The position numbers and the translations under genes are program-made. A DNA stretch of 64,000 nucleotides from Lachnospiraceae bacterium NK4A144 (lineage in GTDB: Bacteria > Bacillota > Clostridia > Lachnospirales > Lachnospiraceae): NCBI GenBank assembly GCA_000424365.1, contig AUJT01000001.1, forward strand, positions 402,112-466,111, in the 5' to 3' direction. The notes under the pieces were generated by a model. It worked only from the letters and a program-made list of their open reading frames with translations. It was not told the DNA's origin and did not search any database. Position 1 is the stretch's first letter, and every line of letters begins with the position of its first letter. Positions 53,549 through 63,769 of this stretch are shown here, piece by piece.

Positions 53549-54409
53549 TCATGCCCTGTAATAAAGCATATTTTGAAGGCTTCCTCTCGTTAACTCCGCC
53601 CAACTGTACTGTGACATATAATCAGCAATAAGCGGCAGATGAACCGGACGATCGGGATTTTTGCTTAAGCTTTCAAGATAATCAAAGTAATCACAGCCAA
53701 AAGCATCCTTCCGAACTCCAATTTTTCCACGCTGGCGGATCAGTACATCAGCTCTGTCTACACTTTCAAATGCTGTGAAAAGATCTGTTCTAAGATTCTT
53801 AAAGTATGACAGATGACTCGTCTGAGTGTCTCTGTCTTCCCATAGAACATCCATTATTTCTTCATTTGATACAAGCGCTCCTCGTCTGTCAACGAGATAC
53901 GCAAAAAATTCCTTTGTCTTACTATATTGGAACTGTGCAGGCTCACCATCTATAAATATCTCAAAATTTCCAAAAGTCCTAACCCATATTTCATGCCCGG
54001 AAATCCTGTTAATATCTTTTTTTACACTATCTGACTTTGGATCTTCACTTGAAATCTGATACCTTAGATCCATTAATTCTCTGCGGACTTTATCTTCCGT
54101 CACAGGCTTCATTATATACCCACTGGCATGTATATCCATCGCCTGACTGGTGTATGCCGAATATCCCGTGGTAAAGATTATATTTATCCGCGGATTCATC
54201 TCTTTCATACGCTCGGCCAGCACGAGGCCGTTTATTTCCCGCATGTTGATATCCAGAAATGCCACCTCAGGTTTATTCTTCTCCGCATAATTCAATGCAT
54301 CAGCCGGCAGAGTGAATCCCAACACCTTTGCCTCCGGCATAACTCCTCTCACGGTAGAAACAAGCCCTTCTTCTGCAAGTTTCTCATCATCACATACGAT
54401 AATATCCAT
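53549..54409 (-). CDS. Response regulator with SARP/OmpR-type winged helix and C-terminal BTAD-like region
   Basis: The 286-residue regulator has a receiver domain (acidic pocket Asp7-Asp8, phospho-acceptor Asp53 in FLDINM, Lys in IMKPV near 106). From about residue 145 a transcription-factor winged helix of the OmpR/SARP kind begins (WVRTFGNFEIFIDGEP, TKEFFAYLVDRRGALVSNEEI), followed by a short all-helical end that resembles the start of a BTAD domain. It is cotranscribed with the LytS-like kinase, 24 bases upstream of it. AAGGGAG is close to the ATG. Targets are unknown. Confidence 0.92.
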   Translation of the reverse strand: MDIIVCDDEKLAEEGLVSTVRGVMPEAKVLGFTLPADALNYAEKNKPEVAFLDINMREINGLVLAERMKEMNPRINIIFTTGYSAYTSQAMDIHASGYIMKPVTEDKVRRELMDLRYQISSEDPKSDSVKKDINRISGHEIWVRTFGNFEIFIDGEPAQFQYSKTKEFFAYLVDRRGALVSNEEIMDVLWEDRDTQTSHLSYFKNLRTDLFTAFESVDRADVLIRQRGKIGVRKDAFGCDYFDYLESLSKNPDRPVHLPLIADYMSQYSWAELTRGSLQNMLYYRA

Positions 54410-54703
54410 ACTCCCTTAACCCCTCAATAGACTCCAGCTTGTAAATGCATACTCCTAATACTTTTATCGGCTAAAAACGACGAATTCCTGCCTCAAAAGT
54501 GTATGCAATTTTGAACCTTGAAAACCACTGTTTGTATCTGTAAAAATACGCATTTGTAGCCGTTATGTGTCTTTTGATTTTGTATACTATACACAAGATA
54601 CAACCAATTCAAAGCGACAACTATATTTTGCGATCCGGCCTCTTATCAGAAGGATCTGAAAATGTTTTTTTCTTTTTTGCATGGATGCTGAAGGGAGTAT
54701 AAA
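54410..54703. other. Divergent intergenic region between the regulator and ECF sigma genes
   Basis: The 294-base gap holds the promoters of two divergent genes. GTATACTATAC near 54578-54590 gives a -10-like hexamer on both strands (TATACT and TATAGT). I find no repeat element or RNA gene in it. Confidence 0.4.
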
Positions 54704-55219
54704 ATGGCCCAGACTAAACTTACTTTTGAATCGGTTTACAAAGAAAACTTTTCATATGTATACAATGTTATATACATGCGGCTGCTTCACAAAGAAACCG
54801 CCGAAGATCTTACCAGCCAGACTTTCTTAAATGCCTACAGTCACTTCGACAGTTTTGATGGAACCAAGGCATCCGCAAGAACCTGGCTTTGTTCCATAGC
54901 AAGAAATCTGACCATCGATTACTTTAGGCGAGCTGCCATACGCCCGGATACTCTTACAGAGAAACTGCCGGAAACGCCTGTCGAAGATGAATACGAAGTG
55001 TTGAAAGATCCGATCAACGAAGAAGTACGTTATCTTTTGTCTGTAGCTCGTGAAGAAGAACGAGAGCTGATCTCCCTGCGCTACGGAATGGATCTATCCC
55101 CTTCCGAAATAAGCAAGATCCTCGGCATCAGTCCCAAGGCTGTATCCGAACGTCTCCGCCGGCTTATAGAAAAGTGCAGAAAAATAGAAAAAAAGCGAAA
55201 TGTGATCGACATATTTTAA
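54704..55219 (+). CDS. ECF-type RNA polymerase sigma factor
   Basis: The 171-residue protein has sigma region 2 (residues about 8-75; VYKENFSYVYNVIYMRL, TAEDLTSQTFLNAY, TWLCSIARNLTIDYFRR) and region 4 (about 110-165; EEERELISLRYGMDLSPSEISKILGISPKAVSERL in outline). Regions 1 and 3 are missing, as in ECF sigma factors. GAAGGGAG precedes the ATG. No anti-sigma factor is next to it: the downstream neighbour is on the other strand, across a terminator. How its activity is controlled is not shown. Confidence 0.92.
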   Translation: MAQTKLTFESVYKENFSYVYNVIYMRLLHKETAEDLTSQTFLNAYSHFDSFDGTKASARTWLCSIARNLTIDYFRRAAIRPDTLTEKLPETPVEDEYEVLKDPINEEVRYLLSVAREEERELISLRYGMDLSPSEISKILGISPKAVSERLRRLIEKCRKIEKKRNVIDIF

Positions 55220-55224
55220 ATAAA

Positions 55225-55266
55225 AAAGATCTGAAAGCGGTTTATTAATTCTGCTTTCAGATCTTT
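55225..55266. terminator. Bidirectional terminator between sigma factor and zinc-ribbon/TPR gene
   Basis: A 14-bp perfect stem (AAAGATCTGAAAGC/GCTTTCAGATCTTT) with U-rich tails on both strands lies between the ends of two convergent genes. Confidence 0.9.
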
Positions 55267-55281
55267 CTTTGTTCTTTTTAA

Positions 55282-56739
55282 TTAGAAAAATAGCGAAAAT
55301 CCATATCTGCCATCTCGCCCGACTTTTGCCCTGTACATCATACAGCTTATTGCATCAACTGCATAAATCGTACCTGTATCCTCAAGCGTTCCATCCGGAG
55401 ACTCAAAATACTCATCAATAATGTAGTAAATCCTGCTTCCTTCTTTTGCCGCCTTTGTACATAGATATTTATAATGACCATTAACGCCGGGCACATTACC
55501 GTAAATATCAAGTAACGCTCCTGTAGCAACCAGTGAAGCAGCCACATATGCTGTCGCGTCTTCCGACGAGCAGGTTCCTACGATATTCAGGTTATAATAC
55601 ATTTCAACTACCGGACTTGTCACTCCCTTATCCGACACAGAAACAAATTTGAGTGTATTCTTTCCTAACGGCATTGGAATAGGATTTGTATACTGATTGG
55701 AAGAAACAGTAGGTTCCGTTCCATCTGTAGTATAATAAACGTCTTCCAGATTCGGAGATGAAACCGTAATGTATTCCGGTTCAGCATAGTTTCCCGAAAC
55801 CGGAAGGATCACCGGAGGCTCAGGCACATCAAATACAACTTCATAAGTCATCCTTACGGGCTTGGAAACCATATCATGCGGATTAACAAAGATAGCCGTA
55901 ATGATCGTCTTTCCCTCTGAAACCGGTATGGAATCCATATATAGCTCGGATGCAGTAGTCGGAAGTGTTCCATCCGTTGTATAGTAGATATCACCTGTCA
56001 TGGCCGCCGACAATTCCACCGTTATCTCATCATTATACCTGCCGCCTGCTCTTGAGAAATCAGGAGGCATGGTCATATAGTCCTTATACATCTCAAAAAT
56101 ATCATCATCAGAACACCCGGCAAGCAACCGATTAATAGTTTCATAATCGGATTTACCCTTAAGTATATCTATCAATCTGCCATATGCGTCCATATTTTCA
56201 GGATCCCGCTCAATAACCGAAAACAGCACATCTGCCGCTTTATCATCAAGTTTTATCCTGTGAAGAGCATCTGCGTACTGAATCTTTTCATTGAACAAAA
56301 AAGTATTTTCCGCTTCATTTTCAGCTTCAAACGCTTTTTCGTATAATTCTACAGCTTCTGCATAATTGCCGGCTTCATAAGCACTGTCAGCTTCCTGAAG
56401 ATTATGACCATTTTTTCCGGTTGATGATAAATAATATGATGATGCTGCAAAAGTGATCACGATCAGCACGACAAGTATGGCAAAAATAGCCATACCTGCC
56501 CGTCTGAACAGACTGACTTTCTTTTGCAGCGTAGGAAGTTCGATGTTTTCCTGTGAAACTTTACGCTGTCCATCAGGCCCAAATAGAGAGCCCAGAGTAC
56601 CGGCCATCTCATTCCGGGTTTCCGCAATGCTCTCCTCAATATCCAGTTCATAATCCGGCACTATTTGTATTGCATAGCCGCATTTCGGACAGAACATCCG
56701 GTCTTTCGGGATTTCTGTACCACACCTGGGACAATTCAT
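55282..56739 (-). CDS. Zinc-ribbon, TPR and CHB_HEX-repeat membrane protein
   Basis: The 485-residue protein starts with a zinc ribbon (CPRCGTEIP...FCPKCGYAI; Cys3, 6, 18, 21). A linker leads to a membrane helix (about 80-105), then TPR-like helices (AYEAGNYAEAVELYEKAF near 125) and two beta-sandwich repeats of the chitobiase C-terminal type, each with IYYTTDGTLPT or VYYTTDGTEPT. A further domain of about 90 residues ends the protein. The ribbon is cytoplasmic and the repeats outside. It lies 16 bases after folD, yet shows no link to folate metabolism. Function unknown; cell-surface binding is a guess. Confidence 0.87.
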   Translation of the reverse strand: MNCPRCGTEIPKDRMFCPKCGYAIQIVPDYELDIEESIAETRNEMAGTLGSLFGPDGQRKVSQENIELPTLQKKVSLFRRAGMAIFAILVVLIVITFAASSYYLSSTGKNGHNLQEADSAYEAGNYAEAVELYEKAFEAENEAENTFLFNEKIQYADALHRIKLDDKAADVLFSVIERDPENMDAYGRLIDILKGKSDYETINRLLAGCSDDDIFEMYKDYMTMPPDFSRAGGRYNDEITVELSAAMTGDIYYTTDGTLPTTASELYMDSIPVSEGKTIITAIFVNPHDMVSKPVRMTYEVVFDVPEPPVILPVSGNYAEPEYITVSSPNLEDVYYTTDGTEPTVSSNQYTNPIPMPLGKNTLKFVSVSDKGVTSPVVEMYYNLNIVGTCSSEDATAYVAASLVATGALLDIYGNVPGVNGHYKYLCTKAAKEGSRIYYIIDEYFESPDGTLEDTGTIYAVDAISCMMYRAKVGRDGRYGFSLFF

Positions 56740-56755
56740 TTATCACACCACCTGC

Positions 56756-57607
56756 TCAGTGCTGCATTTTATATGCAGCAACCGTATTTTTCATAAGCAT
56801 AGCGATAGTCATCGGACCAACACCGCCGGGAACCGGAGTAATATAACCTGCAACAGGTTCTACTTCATCAAACTTTACATCACCGCAAAGTTTTTTTCCA
56901 TTATTCTTTTCAGGATCAAGCCTGTGAATACCTACATCTATCACAGCTGCTCCGGGTTTTACATACTCTGCTGTTATAAACTCGGGCTTACCTATAGCAA
57001 CGACCAGTATATCCGCCTCTCTTGTGATAGAAGCGAGATCCTTGGTATGTGAATGTGTGACTGTTACTGTTCCGTTTTCTCTCAAAAGAAGCATAGCTGC
57101 AGGCTTGCCCACGATATTACTTCTTCCTACGACAACGCAGCGTTTACCATCGATGTCTATATCTGATCTTTTCAGTAATTCGATGATCCCGGCCGGTGTA
57201 CAAGATACAAATCCCTTATCTCCGATAGAAAGTGCACCGACAGATGCCTTGGAAAAACCATCCACATCCTTCATTGGAGAAATAGCTTCTATCACGTGAT
57301 CTTCGTTAATTCCCTTTGGAACAGGAAGCTGAACCAGGATACCATTGATCTCAGGATCATTATTTAACTCGTCGATCAGTGAGAGCAATTTTTCTTCTGT
57401 AGTATCTTCAGGAAGTTCATAACTCACCGAACGGATACCGCAGTACTCACATGCTTTCTTTTTATTATTGACATAAACCGTACTTGCCGGATCATTACCG
57501 ACCAGCACAACTGCCAGAGAAGCCTTGATTCCTCCAGCTGCTATCTCATCTCTAACCTCATCACGGATAGCCTGTGAAATAGCCTTTCCATCGATCAATT
57601 TTGCCAT
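56756..57607 (-). CDS. folD: Methylene-THF dehydrogenase/methenyl-THF cyclohydrolase
   Basis: The 283-residue bifunctional enzyme interconverts 5,10-methylene-THF and 10-formyl-THF. Motifs: [14 protein letters not shown] (catalytic Lys in the K-K-K helix near 50), [40 protein letters not shown] (NADP fold) and [15 protein letters not shown]. It is 33 bases after fhs, so the operon holds two consecutive steps of one-carbon folate metabolism. AAAGG lies 9 nt before the ATG. Confidence 0.97.
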   Translation of the reverse strand: MAKLIDGKAISQAIRDEVRDEIAAGGIKASLAVVLVGNDPASTVYVNNKKKACEYCGIRSVSYELPEDTTEEKLLSLIDELNNDPEINGILVQLPVPKGINEDHVIEAISPMKDVDGFSKASVGALSIGDKGFVSCTPAGIIELLKRSDIDIDGKRCVVVGRSNIVGKPAAMLLLRENGTVTVTHSHTKDLASITREADILVVAIGKPEFITAEYVKPGAAVIDVGIHRLDPEKNNGKKLCGDVKFDEVEPVAGYITPVPGGVGPMTIAMLMKNTVAAYKMQH

Positions 57608-57640
57608 TTAAATAAACCTTTCCGAGTATTTCCTATAAGA

Positions 57641-59311
57641 TCAAAAAAGACCAGTGATCTTTCCGTTATCATCAACATCAATGTCATATGCCGCAGGATG
57701 CTTTGAAAGTCCCGGCATTGTAAGGACATTTCCGGTCAGTACTACTACAAAACCAGCACCAGCTGATACATATACATCTCTTACATGAAGTGTGAAGCCA
57801 TCAGGGCGTCCGAGAAGATTCGCGTCATCAGAAAGCGAATACTGTGTCTTTGCCATGCAGACAGGAAGATCTCCAAATCCCATATCTGTCAGTCTCTGAA
57901 GCATATTTGCAGCACTTGTGGAAAAATCAACATCCTTTGCTCCATATATTTTTGTTGCAACCGCCTCTATCTTTTCTTTTAACGGAAGCTCCAGATCATA
58001 GAGCGGGTGGAAATCTGATTTCTTATTTTCCAGAGTATCAAGGATTTCGTTAGCAAGCGCGATTCCGCCTTCGCCGCCCTTTTCCCAAACCTGGGCATAG
58101 GCATAGGAACATCCCTTTGCTCTTACAAAATCTTCAACAAATCTGGTCTCCGCCTCTGTATCACTTACAAATGCATTAAGTGTCACAACCACCGGAACTC
58201 CAAACTGCTGGAGATTTTCAATATGCTTCTCAAGGTTTACGATACCCTTTTTAAGAGCATCCATATTTTCCTTATTAAGATCAGCCTTAGGAACACCACC
58301 GTTATACTTAAGTGCACGAACTGTAGCCACAAGAACCACTGCATCGGGCTTGAGTCCTGCCTTACGGCACTTGATATCAAAGAACTTTTCAGCGCCAAGA
58401 TCGGCACCGAATCCAGCCTCGGTGATTACATAATCTGCCATCTTAAGTGCAGTTTCCGTTGCACGTACAGAGTTGCAGCCATGCGCGATATTAGCAAACG
58501 GTCCACCATGAACAAATGCAGGGGTGTGCTCAAGTGTCTGAATGAGATTTGGCTTAAGTGCGTCCTTAAGAAGAGCTGCCATTGCTCCAACAGCCTTGAT
58601 ATCACCGGCTGTAACAGGCTTTCCGTCCACATCATAAGCAACTACCATTTTGGACAAACGCGCCTTTAATTCTTCAAGATTACGTGAGAGGCAGAATACT
58701 GCCATAACTTCACTTGCAACAGTGATCGTGAAATGATCTTCTCTCACATAACCATCAGCCTTTGATCCAAGACCAACTACAACGTTACGAAGAACACGAT
58801 CATTCAGATCAACACATCTCTTTATAGCGATCTGTCTGGTATCGATCCTTAATTCATTTCCCTGCTGGATATGATTGTCGAGCATTGCGCAGCACAGATT
58901 ATTTGCGGAAGTGATCGCATGAAAATCTCCTGTGAAATGAAGATTTAATTCATCCATAGGTACGACCTGAGCCATACCGCCGCCTGCAGCTCCTCCCTTA
59001 ATTCCAAAGCACGGTCCGAGAGACGGTTCTCTTAAAGCAATGGCCGCTTTTTTATTCAGTCTGCCAAACGCTTCTCCAAGTCCTACGGTAATAGTTGTCT
59101 TTCCCTCTCCTGCAGGTGTAGGATTGATAGCAGTTACCAGAATAAGCTTACCATTCGGTCTGTCGCTGATCTTTCGAATAAACTCTTCGGAAAGCTTAGC
59201 CTTGTACTTTCCATAAAGTTCCAGGTCATCCTCTTCGATACCCAGAGATGCTGCAACATTCTTAATAGGTTCCAGAACGGCCTCTTCAGCGATTTCGATA
59301 TCAGATTTCAT
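57641..59311 (-). CDS. fhs: Formate-tetrahydrofolate ligase
   Basis: The 556-residue enzyme ligates formate to THF with ATP, supplying 10-formyl-THF. P-loop: [17 protein letters not shown] near residues 65-80; [28 protein letters not shown] and [16 protein letters not shown] are all family motifs. The start is the ATG at 59311, five bases after GGAGG, giving the usual 556-residue length; an ATG at 59323 would overlap the ribosome site. It overlaps ftsK by 11 bases. Together with folD and the 5-formyl-THF cyclo-ligase gene this indicates active C1 metabolism. Confidence 0.98.
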   Translation of the reverse strand: MKSDIEIAEEAVLEPIKNVAASLGIEEDDLELYGKYKAKLSEEFIRKISDRPNGKLILVTAINPTPAGEGKTTITVGLGEAFGRLNKKAAIALREPSLGPCFGIKGGAAGGGMAQVVPMDELNLHFTGDFHAITSANNLCCAMLDNHIQQGNELRIDTRQIAIKRCVDLNDRVLRNVVVGLGSKADGYVREDHFTITVASEVMAVFCLSRNLEELKARLSKMVVAYDVDGKPVTAGDIKAVGAMAALLKDALKPNLIQTLEHTPAFVHGGPFANIAHGCNSVRATETALKMADYVITEAGFGADLGAEKFFDIKCRKAGLKPDAVVLVATVRALKYNGGVPKADLNKENMDALKKGIVNLEKHIENLQQFGVPVVVTLNAFVSDTEAETRFVEDFVRAKGCSYAYAQVWEKGGEGGIALANEILDTLENKKSDFHPLYDLELPLKEKIEAVATKIYGAKDVDFSTSAANMLQRLTDMGFGDLPVCMAKTQYSLSDDANLLGRPDGFTLHVRDVYVSAGAGFVVVLTGNVLTMPGLSKHPAAYDIDVDDNGKITGLF

Positions 59312-62300
59312 CATGTCCTCCATTCAAGTAATTTTCAAACTCCATTGCTGTCATTAGGATCTGACGGGCTTTTGTTCCATCTTCCCCTGTTACTACTCCT
59401 GCTTCTGCAAGCTGATCCATGATCCTGGCAGCGCGATTAAAGCCAATCTTAAACTTACGCTGCAGCTTGCCTATAGATGCCTTATTGGTTTCGATAATAA
59501 ACCTTCCGGCATCAGAGAAATACTGATCTCTGTCATCCTCGGGCTCAGTTTCACCACTATCACCCTGCCGCGTATCATCTGATGATGCCGACTGAGCTTC
59601 AATAGCCGCTGTTATTTCTTCCTGAGCTTCCGGATCGGAAGTATTTTCTCCTGTGATGAAGTTTACCACATTTTGCACCTCATCGTCTGTAATAAAAGCA
59701 CCCTGAATACGTTCAGGTTTCGAATAGCCCTGAGGATAGAAAAGCATATCTCCTTTTCCAAGCAATTTCTCTGCACCGACCATATCCAATATGGTTCGTG
59801 AATCCACACCTGATGAAACCGCAAAGGCAATACGGCTCGGCATATTTGCCTTTATAAGACCAGTGATAACGTCCACAGAAGGTCTCTGCGTAGCTATTAC
59901 CAAATGGATACCTGCCGCACGCGCAAGCTGTGCCAGACGACAGATAGAACTCTCAACATCGGATTTTGCGACCATCATAAGATCTGCAAGCTCGTCAACA
60001 ATGATAACTATCTGAGGAAGTATCTCATATGGCGAGCCATCCGCTCTGGTTTCTCCCTTTCGATTAAGTTCGGGGACTATCTCATTAAATCCCTGCATGT
60101 TTCGTACGCGAGCTCTTGCAAACAGCTGATATCTGCGATCCATTTCTGCAACACCCCATTTAAGTGCACCTGCCGCCTTCTGAGGATCTGTCACGACCGG
60201 AGTTAAAAGGTGCGGCAGACCATTGTAAACAGAAAGTTCAACCACTTTCGGATCGATCATTATGAGCTTTACTTCATCCGGCTTGGCCTTATAGAGAATA
60301 CTCATAATTATAGTGTTTATGCAGACAGACTTACCGGAACCTGTTGCACCGGCAATAAGAAGATGCGGCATCTTTGCTATATCAAATACTACCACTTCTC
60401 CGCCAATGTTTTTTCCTACCGCAAATGAAAGCTTTGATTTAGCATTCTGAAACGTCTGTCTTTCTATAAGATCACGGAACATTACCGTCTGATTAACAGA
60501 ATTAGGTATTTCGATTCCTATGGCTGCTTTTCCGGGAATAGGCGCTTCTATTCGGATATCCGTTGCAGCAAGATTAAGCTGTATATCATCTGCAAGACTT
60601 AATATCTTGTTAACCTTGACTCCCTGCTCCGGCTGCATCTCATATCTGGTAACAGACGGTCCCTGAACAGCATTAAGCATTTTAACGCGGACATTAAAAC
60701 TGGCAAGCGTATTCACAAGCTTTTCCGCAGTCTCATTAAGCACCTGTCTTGACTCTGTTTCAACAGGCTTTCCCTTTGTAAGGAGATTTATATCCGGGAA
60801 AACATACGGTTTCGGCGGCATTTTTTTCTTTTCAGGTTCCTTGACAACCTTCTGTTCTACCGGCTTCTCTGTATTTTTACTAAATCCGGCTATTTCACGC
60901 TCTTCATCAGAAAGATCCGGTCTCATTGCCTCTTCATGATATATAGCCTTCGGATGCTCATATGCCGGTATCTCTATAACACCATCTCTGGGATCATTTT
61001 CTTCTATCGGAGCTATTTTTCTCTTTCCGGTAGATTTGATCAGATCATCCGCATACCGAACTATACTGTCCGTATATTCATCTGTTTCAGATTCCTCCGG
61101 TTCATCCCCACTATTCTCAAACTCATGATCATCAGAATAATAATCATCTTCATCGTCAAGAAGGATTTCATGCATGTCATGATGAATTTCTCTTTGCGGC
61201 TTTGACACATGACTTTCAACGTCCGAATGATACGTTTCATCATCTCCATCGCTGTACTCGTCATATTCATCGTGAATACCGGGATCAGACTCATCATCTG
61301 CGTACTCATCATTATTTTCGTCCGGTGAATAAAACCTGTCTTCCTCATCATCAGAAGAATATGTTTCATTATCCTCATAAGTGTGATCCAACTCGGCACC
61401 TTGAGATGTTTCTTCAAAAGCTTCGTATGATTCATTTTCATGACTGACAGGAGTTATCACACGGAAAGTACTGAGTCCATTGTCAAAGAATCCGTCTTCG
61501 TACACATCTGCACCTGTGGCTTCATCATTGGAATCAGCCCCCTCCGTCCGATCATCTTCCTTATCGATCTCATTGGAATCAATATCCGGTGAATTGTCAG
61601 ATTCAGATAGATCTTCCGCCTTGTCATCAAATACAGGTTTAACACGATTGGTCGGATTCATTGCAAAGGGTGAATATGCATTTACAGACTCATCCTCATC
61701 AACCTGCTCAGTATCAAACTCATCAAGATCCTGCGGGAACGGCACTTCCAACGGTTCACCTGCAACCGGAGTCAGCTTATTACTTCTCTTTCTGCCTTCT
61801 CCGACAGTCAGATCCGGTATGCGTTCTCTATGTGAAACACGTTCTTCGACTTCTCTTAAATGTTCTTCTCTTTCTCTCTGTCGTCTTTCAGCTTTTTCCC
61901 TTGATCTTTCTGCCCGTATAAGTTCTCTTTCTTCTCTCGCTGCAGCCCTGTCCTTACGCCATTCTTCTGTAGACTGCTCTGCTCTGTCCGCCATCTTTCT
62001 GCCACTGTACCTTAGGATAGAAATAAATGACTTTCCTGTGAGCATAACAATACATATGATCGTCAGCACAAGCATCAGTGCTACTGCACCAACTACACCG
62101 ATTCCTTTTGCGGCTCCCTCATAAATCGAACCGAATATTACTCCGCCTCCCCTATGAGTTGCTGCCGAAAAATCATACAGACCAGAATAACCGGCTTCGT
62201 GAAATTCCTTGCTGGAAAAAAGCTGAGAATACATTCCTCCAAGCACAAATATCGCTGCACATGCCGCGAGCCGGATCAATGCCCTGATATTATTGCGATT

Positions 62301-62594
62301 TCCAAGATAAAAGACTGTTCCGAAGAAAAGCAAGAAAGGCCATATATATTCCATGAACCCAAAGAGTCCAAAGAAAAACGAATTAACTGTATCGCCAAAA
62401 ACAGATGTAAGCCCAAAATTACCTAATGTGAGGACTACACTTGCACCCAAAAGGAGAAGAAGTCCGACTTCTTCATATAAACCTTCCGGAATATCGTTTT
62501 CAGCTGCCCTACTCCGACTTCCCTTCCGTCCGGATGTTTTTTTTCCTTTTGCGGAACTGCTCCGCTTTGTTGAAGTACTTTTTCTTGTTGCCAT
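59301..62594 (-). CDS. ftsK: DNA translocase FtsK/SpoIIIE
   Basis: The 1097-residue septal DNA pump has a basic N-terminus, four membrane helices (about residues 40-185), a charged linker, and the motor. The linker (about 270-590) is dominated by Asp, Glu, Ser and Tyr. The RecA-like motor has GATGSGKS (Walker A, near 750) and [14 protein letters not shown] (Walker B), with the [21 protein letters not shown] segment in outline. A C-terminal gamma winged helix (about 1035-1090; [25 protein letters not shown] region) reads KOPS/SRS sites. It clears chromosomes from the septum. TAGGGG precedes the ATG. Confidence 0.96.
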   Translation of the reverse strand: MATRKSTSTKRSSSAKGKKTSGRKGSRSRAAENDIPEGLYEEVGLLLLLGASVVLTLGNFGLTSVFGDTVNSFFFGLFGFMEYIWPFLLFFGTVFYLGNRNNIRALIRLAACAAIFVLGGMYSQLFSSKEFHEAGYSGLYDFSAATHRGGGVIFGSIYEGAAKGIGVVGAVALMLVLTIICIVMLTGKSFISILRYSGRKMADRAEQSTEEWRKDRAAAREERELIRAERSREKAERRQREREEHLREVEERVSHRERIPDLTVGEGRKRSNKLTPVAGEPLEVPFPQDLDEFDTEQVDEDESVNAYSPFAMNPTNRVKPVFDDKAEDLSESDNSPDIDSNEIDKEDDRTEGADSNDEATGADVYEDGFFDNGLSTFRVITPVSHENESYEAFEETSQGAELDHTYEDNETYSSDDEEDRFYSPDENNDEYADDESDPGIHDEYDEYSDGDDETYHSDVESHVSKPQREIHHDMHEILLDDEDDYYSDDHEFENSGDEPEESETDEYTDSIVRYADDLIKSTGKRKIAPIEENDPRDGVIEIPAYEHPKAIYHEEAMRPDLSDEEREIAGFSKNTEKPVEQKVVKEPEKKKMPPKPYVFPDINLLTKGKPVETESRQVLNETAEKLVNTLASFNVRVKMLNAVQGPSVTRYEMQPEQGVKVNKILSLADDIQLNLAATDIRIEAPIPGKAAIGIEIPNSVNQTVMFRDLIERQTFQNAKSKLSFAVGKNIGGEVVVFDIAKMPHLLIAGATGSGKSVCINTIIMSILYKAKPDEVKLIMIDPKVVELSVYNGLPHLLTPVVTDPQKAAGALKWGVAEMDRRYQLFARARVRNMQGFNEIVPELNRKGETRADGSPYEILPQIVIIVDELADLMMVAKSDVESSICRLAQLARAAGIHLVIATQRPSVDVITGLIKANMPSRIAFAVSSGVDSRTILDMVGAEKLLGKGDMLFYPQGYSKPERIQGAFITDDEVQNVVNFITGENTSDPEAQEEITAAIEAQSASSDDTRQGDSGETEPEDDRDQYFSDAGRFIIETNKASIGKLQRKFKIGFNRAARIMDQLAEAGVVTGEDGTKARQILMTAMEFENYLNGGHDEI

Positions 62595-62614
62595 GAAACC
62601 CCTACACCCTGATA

Positions 62615-63475
62615 TTACTTATTTAATGTTAAAAAATGACCGATGATCGCAACCAGTCCTGCTATGAGACAATAAACCGAAAAAATAATGTATTTTTTCT
62701 TCTTAACTACTACAAGCATGGTCTTAATAGCAATAAATCCTGAAATAGCTGCAACGATCATGCCTACCAGATACATAGGATCAAATTTTTGTCCCGCTGC
62801 ATCAGATAATTCAAGAACGGCTGCACCCATAACAGCCGGAATCGACATAATGAACGAATACCTTACAGCAAATCTCTTTTCAAAACCACAGAGCAGACAT
62901 GCTGTAATGGTGGTTCCCGAACGAGATATACCCGGAAGTGTCGCAAAACCCTGTCCTATACCTATAAGAGCTGCATCTCTGTACTTTGCAGCTCGCGGTG
63001 TTTTTCCACCCTCATTTGCTCTGTCAGCAATAAAAAGAAGCGCTGATGTCATAAGAAGAAAAATGCCCGGCATGATAAGAGTCGCACTTGCATCTTTAAC
63101 AATATCTTTAATAAGGATTCCTATGATTCCGGTCGGTATCGTTGAAACAATAACCAGCATTACAAATTTGCGATATGCTGAATGAATGATCCTGATAGTT
63201 GGTTCTTTTTTAATAAGATGTACAATATTTTTAACAGCGTCTGCTATGATCCCGAAGCCTTCTATAACCATTTTGAAAATGTCATGATGGAATGCAACGA
63301 ATATAGAGATCAATGTACCGATGTGGAGCATTATATCAAAAAGGAATAAATCCTCTGTTCCGTTTGCCACGTGAAAAAGATTTTGAAAAATTGCCAGATG
63401 TCCGGATGATGATACAGGCAGGAACTCCGTCAGTCCCTGCAGGAGTCCTAGTAGAACTGCCTCGATGATACTCAC
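62615..63475 (-). CDS. uppP: Undecaprenyl-diphosphatase
   Basis: The 286-residue membrane phosphatase recycles undecaprenyl diphosphate for wall synthesis and can confer bacitracin resistance. Motifs: LLGLLQGLTEFLPVSSSGHL near residues 8-27 and the PGISRSGTT site near 180; about eight membrane helices. The start is GTG at 63475, with GGAGG 6 nt upstream; an ATG at 63586 would add 37 residues unlike any UppP. A -10-like TATACT (63533-63538) lies 60 bases upstream and an 18-bp palindrome lies further out. Confidence 0.96.
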   Translation of the reverse strand: MSIIEAVLLGLLQGLTEFLPVSSSGHLAIFQNLFHVANGTEDLFLFDIMLHIGTLISIFVAFHHDIFKMVIEGFGIIADAVKNIVHLIKKEPTIRIIHSAYRKFVMLVIVSTIPTGIIGILIKDIVKDASATLIMPGIFLLMTSALLFIADRANEGGKTPRAAKYRDAALIGIGQGFATLPGISRSGTTITACLLCGFEKRFAVRYSFIMSIPAVMGAAVLELSDAAGQKFDPMYLVGMIVAAISGFIAIKTMLVVVKKKKYIIFSVYCLIAGLVAIIGHFLTLNK

Positions 63476-63570
63476 AAAAAACCTCCAAAAAACAATGATA
63501 CGTGGAAAACAAAAATTTTCACACCATACCACAGTATAACAGAAATTATGTAATCCGCACAGGCGAATAC

Positions 63571-63588
63571 ATTTGTATACATACAAAT
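63571..63588. promoter_or_regulatory. Perfect 18-bp palindrome upstream of uppP (possible operator)
   Basis: ATTTGTATACATACAAAT is a perfect palindrome about 33 bp upstream of a -10-like hexamer for uppP, adjoining a repeat element. It could bind a dimeric regulator; no regulator gene is near. Confidence 0.35.
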
Positions 63589-63595
63589 GATGTAA

Positions 63596-63698
63596 GGGTC
63601 AAAAGTAAATTTTGCCTGATCTATAGATCTAAAAAGAGTTACTGTTCAGACGCAACCGGAGCACTACGCTGCGGAGGTTGCGACCATAGAATAAGGCG
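63596..63698 (+). repeat. Long palindromic intergenic element, copy E, interrupted by a group II intron
   Basis: It begins GGGTCAAAAGTAAAT, as in copy D, and the core starts GTTACTGTTCA at 63638. The first stem is CGCAACC/GGTTGCG (63651-63657 with 63676-63682). The copy stops after ATAAGGCG, where copy A continues AGCCATT; instead the 3' end of a group II intron follows. The second half should lie beyond the right edge. Confidence 0.85.
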
Positions 63699-63736
63699 AT
63701 CGAGTAGGAGGCGGTGACTAACCGCCGTCCTCTCAC

Positions 63737-63768
63737 AGCACCGTACGAACCGTTCGGTATACGGCGCT
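63737..63768 (-). ncRNA. Group II intron domain V
   Basis: The minus strand gives AGCGCCGTA pairing with TACGGTGCT (one G-U pair), an inner ACC/GGT stem closed by GAAC, and a small bulge, the form of the catalytic hairpin with an AGC triad at its foot. The maturase stop codon is two bases upstream. Confidence 0.82.
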
Positions 63769-63769
63769 T

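Noticed and set aside
61480..62124. Long plus-strand frame rich in Ser and Leu opposite ftsK
   Set aside because: It is the antisense shadow of the acidic FtsK linker and charged region, with no ribosome site and no known domain.
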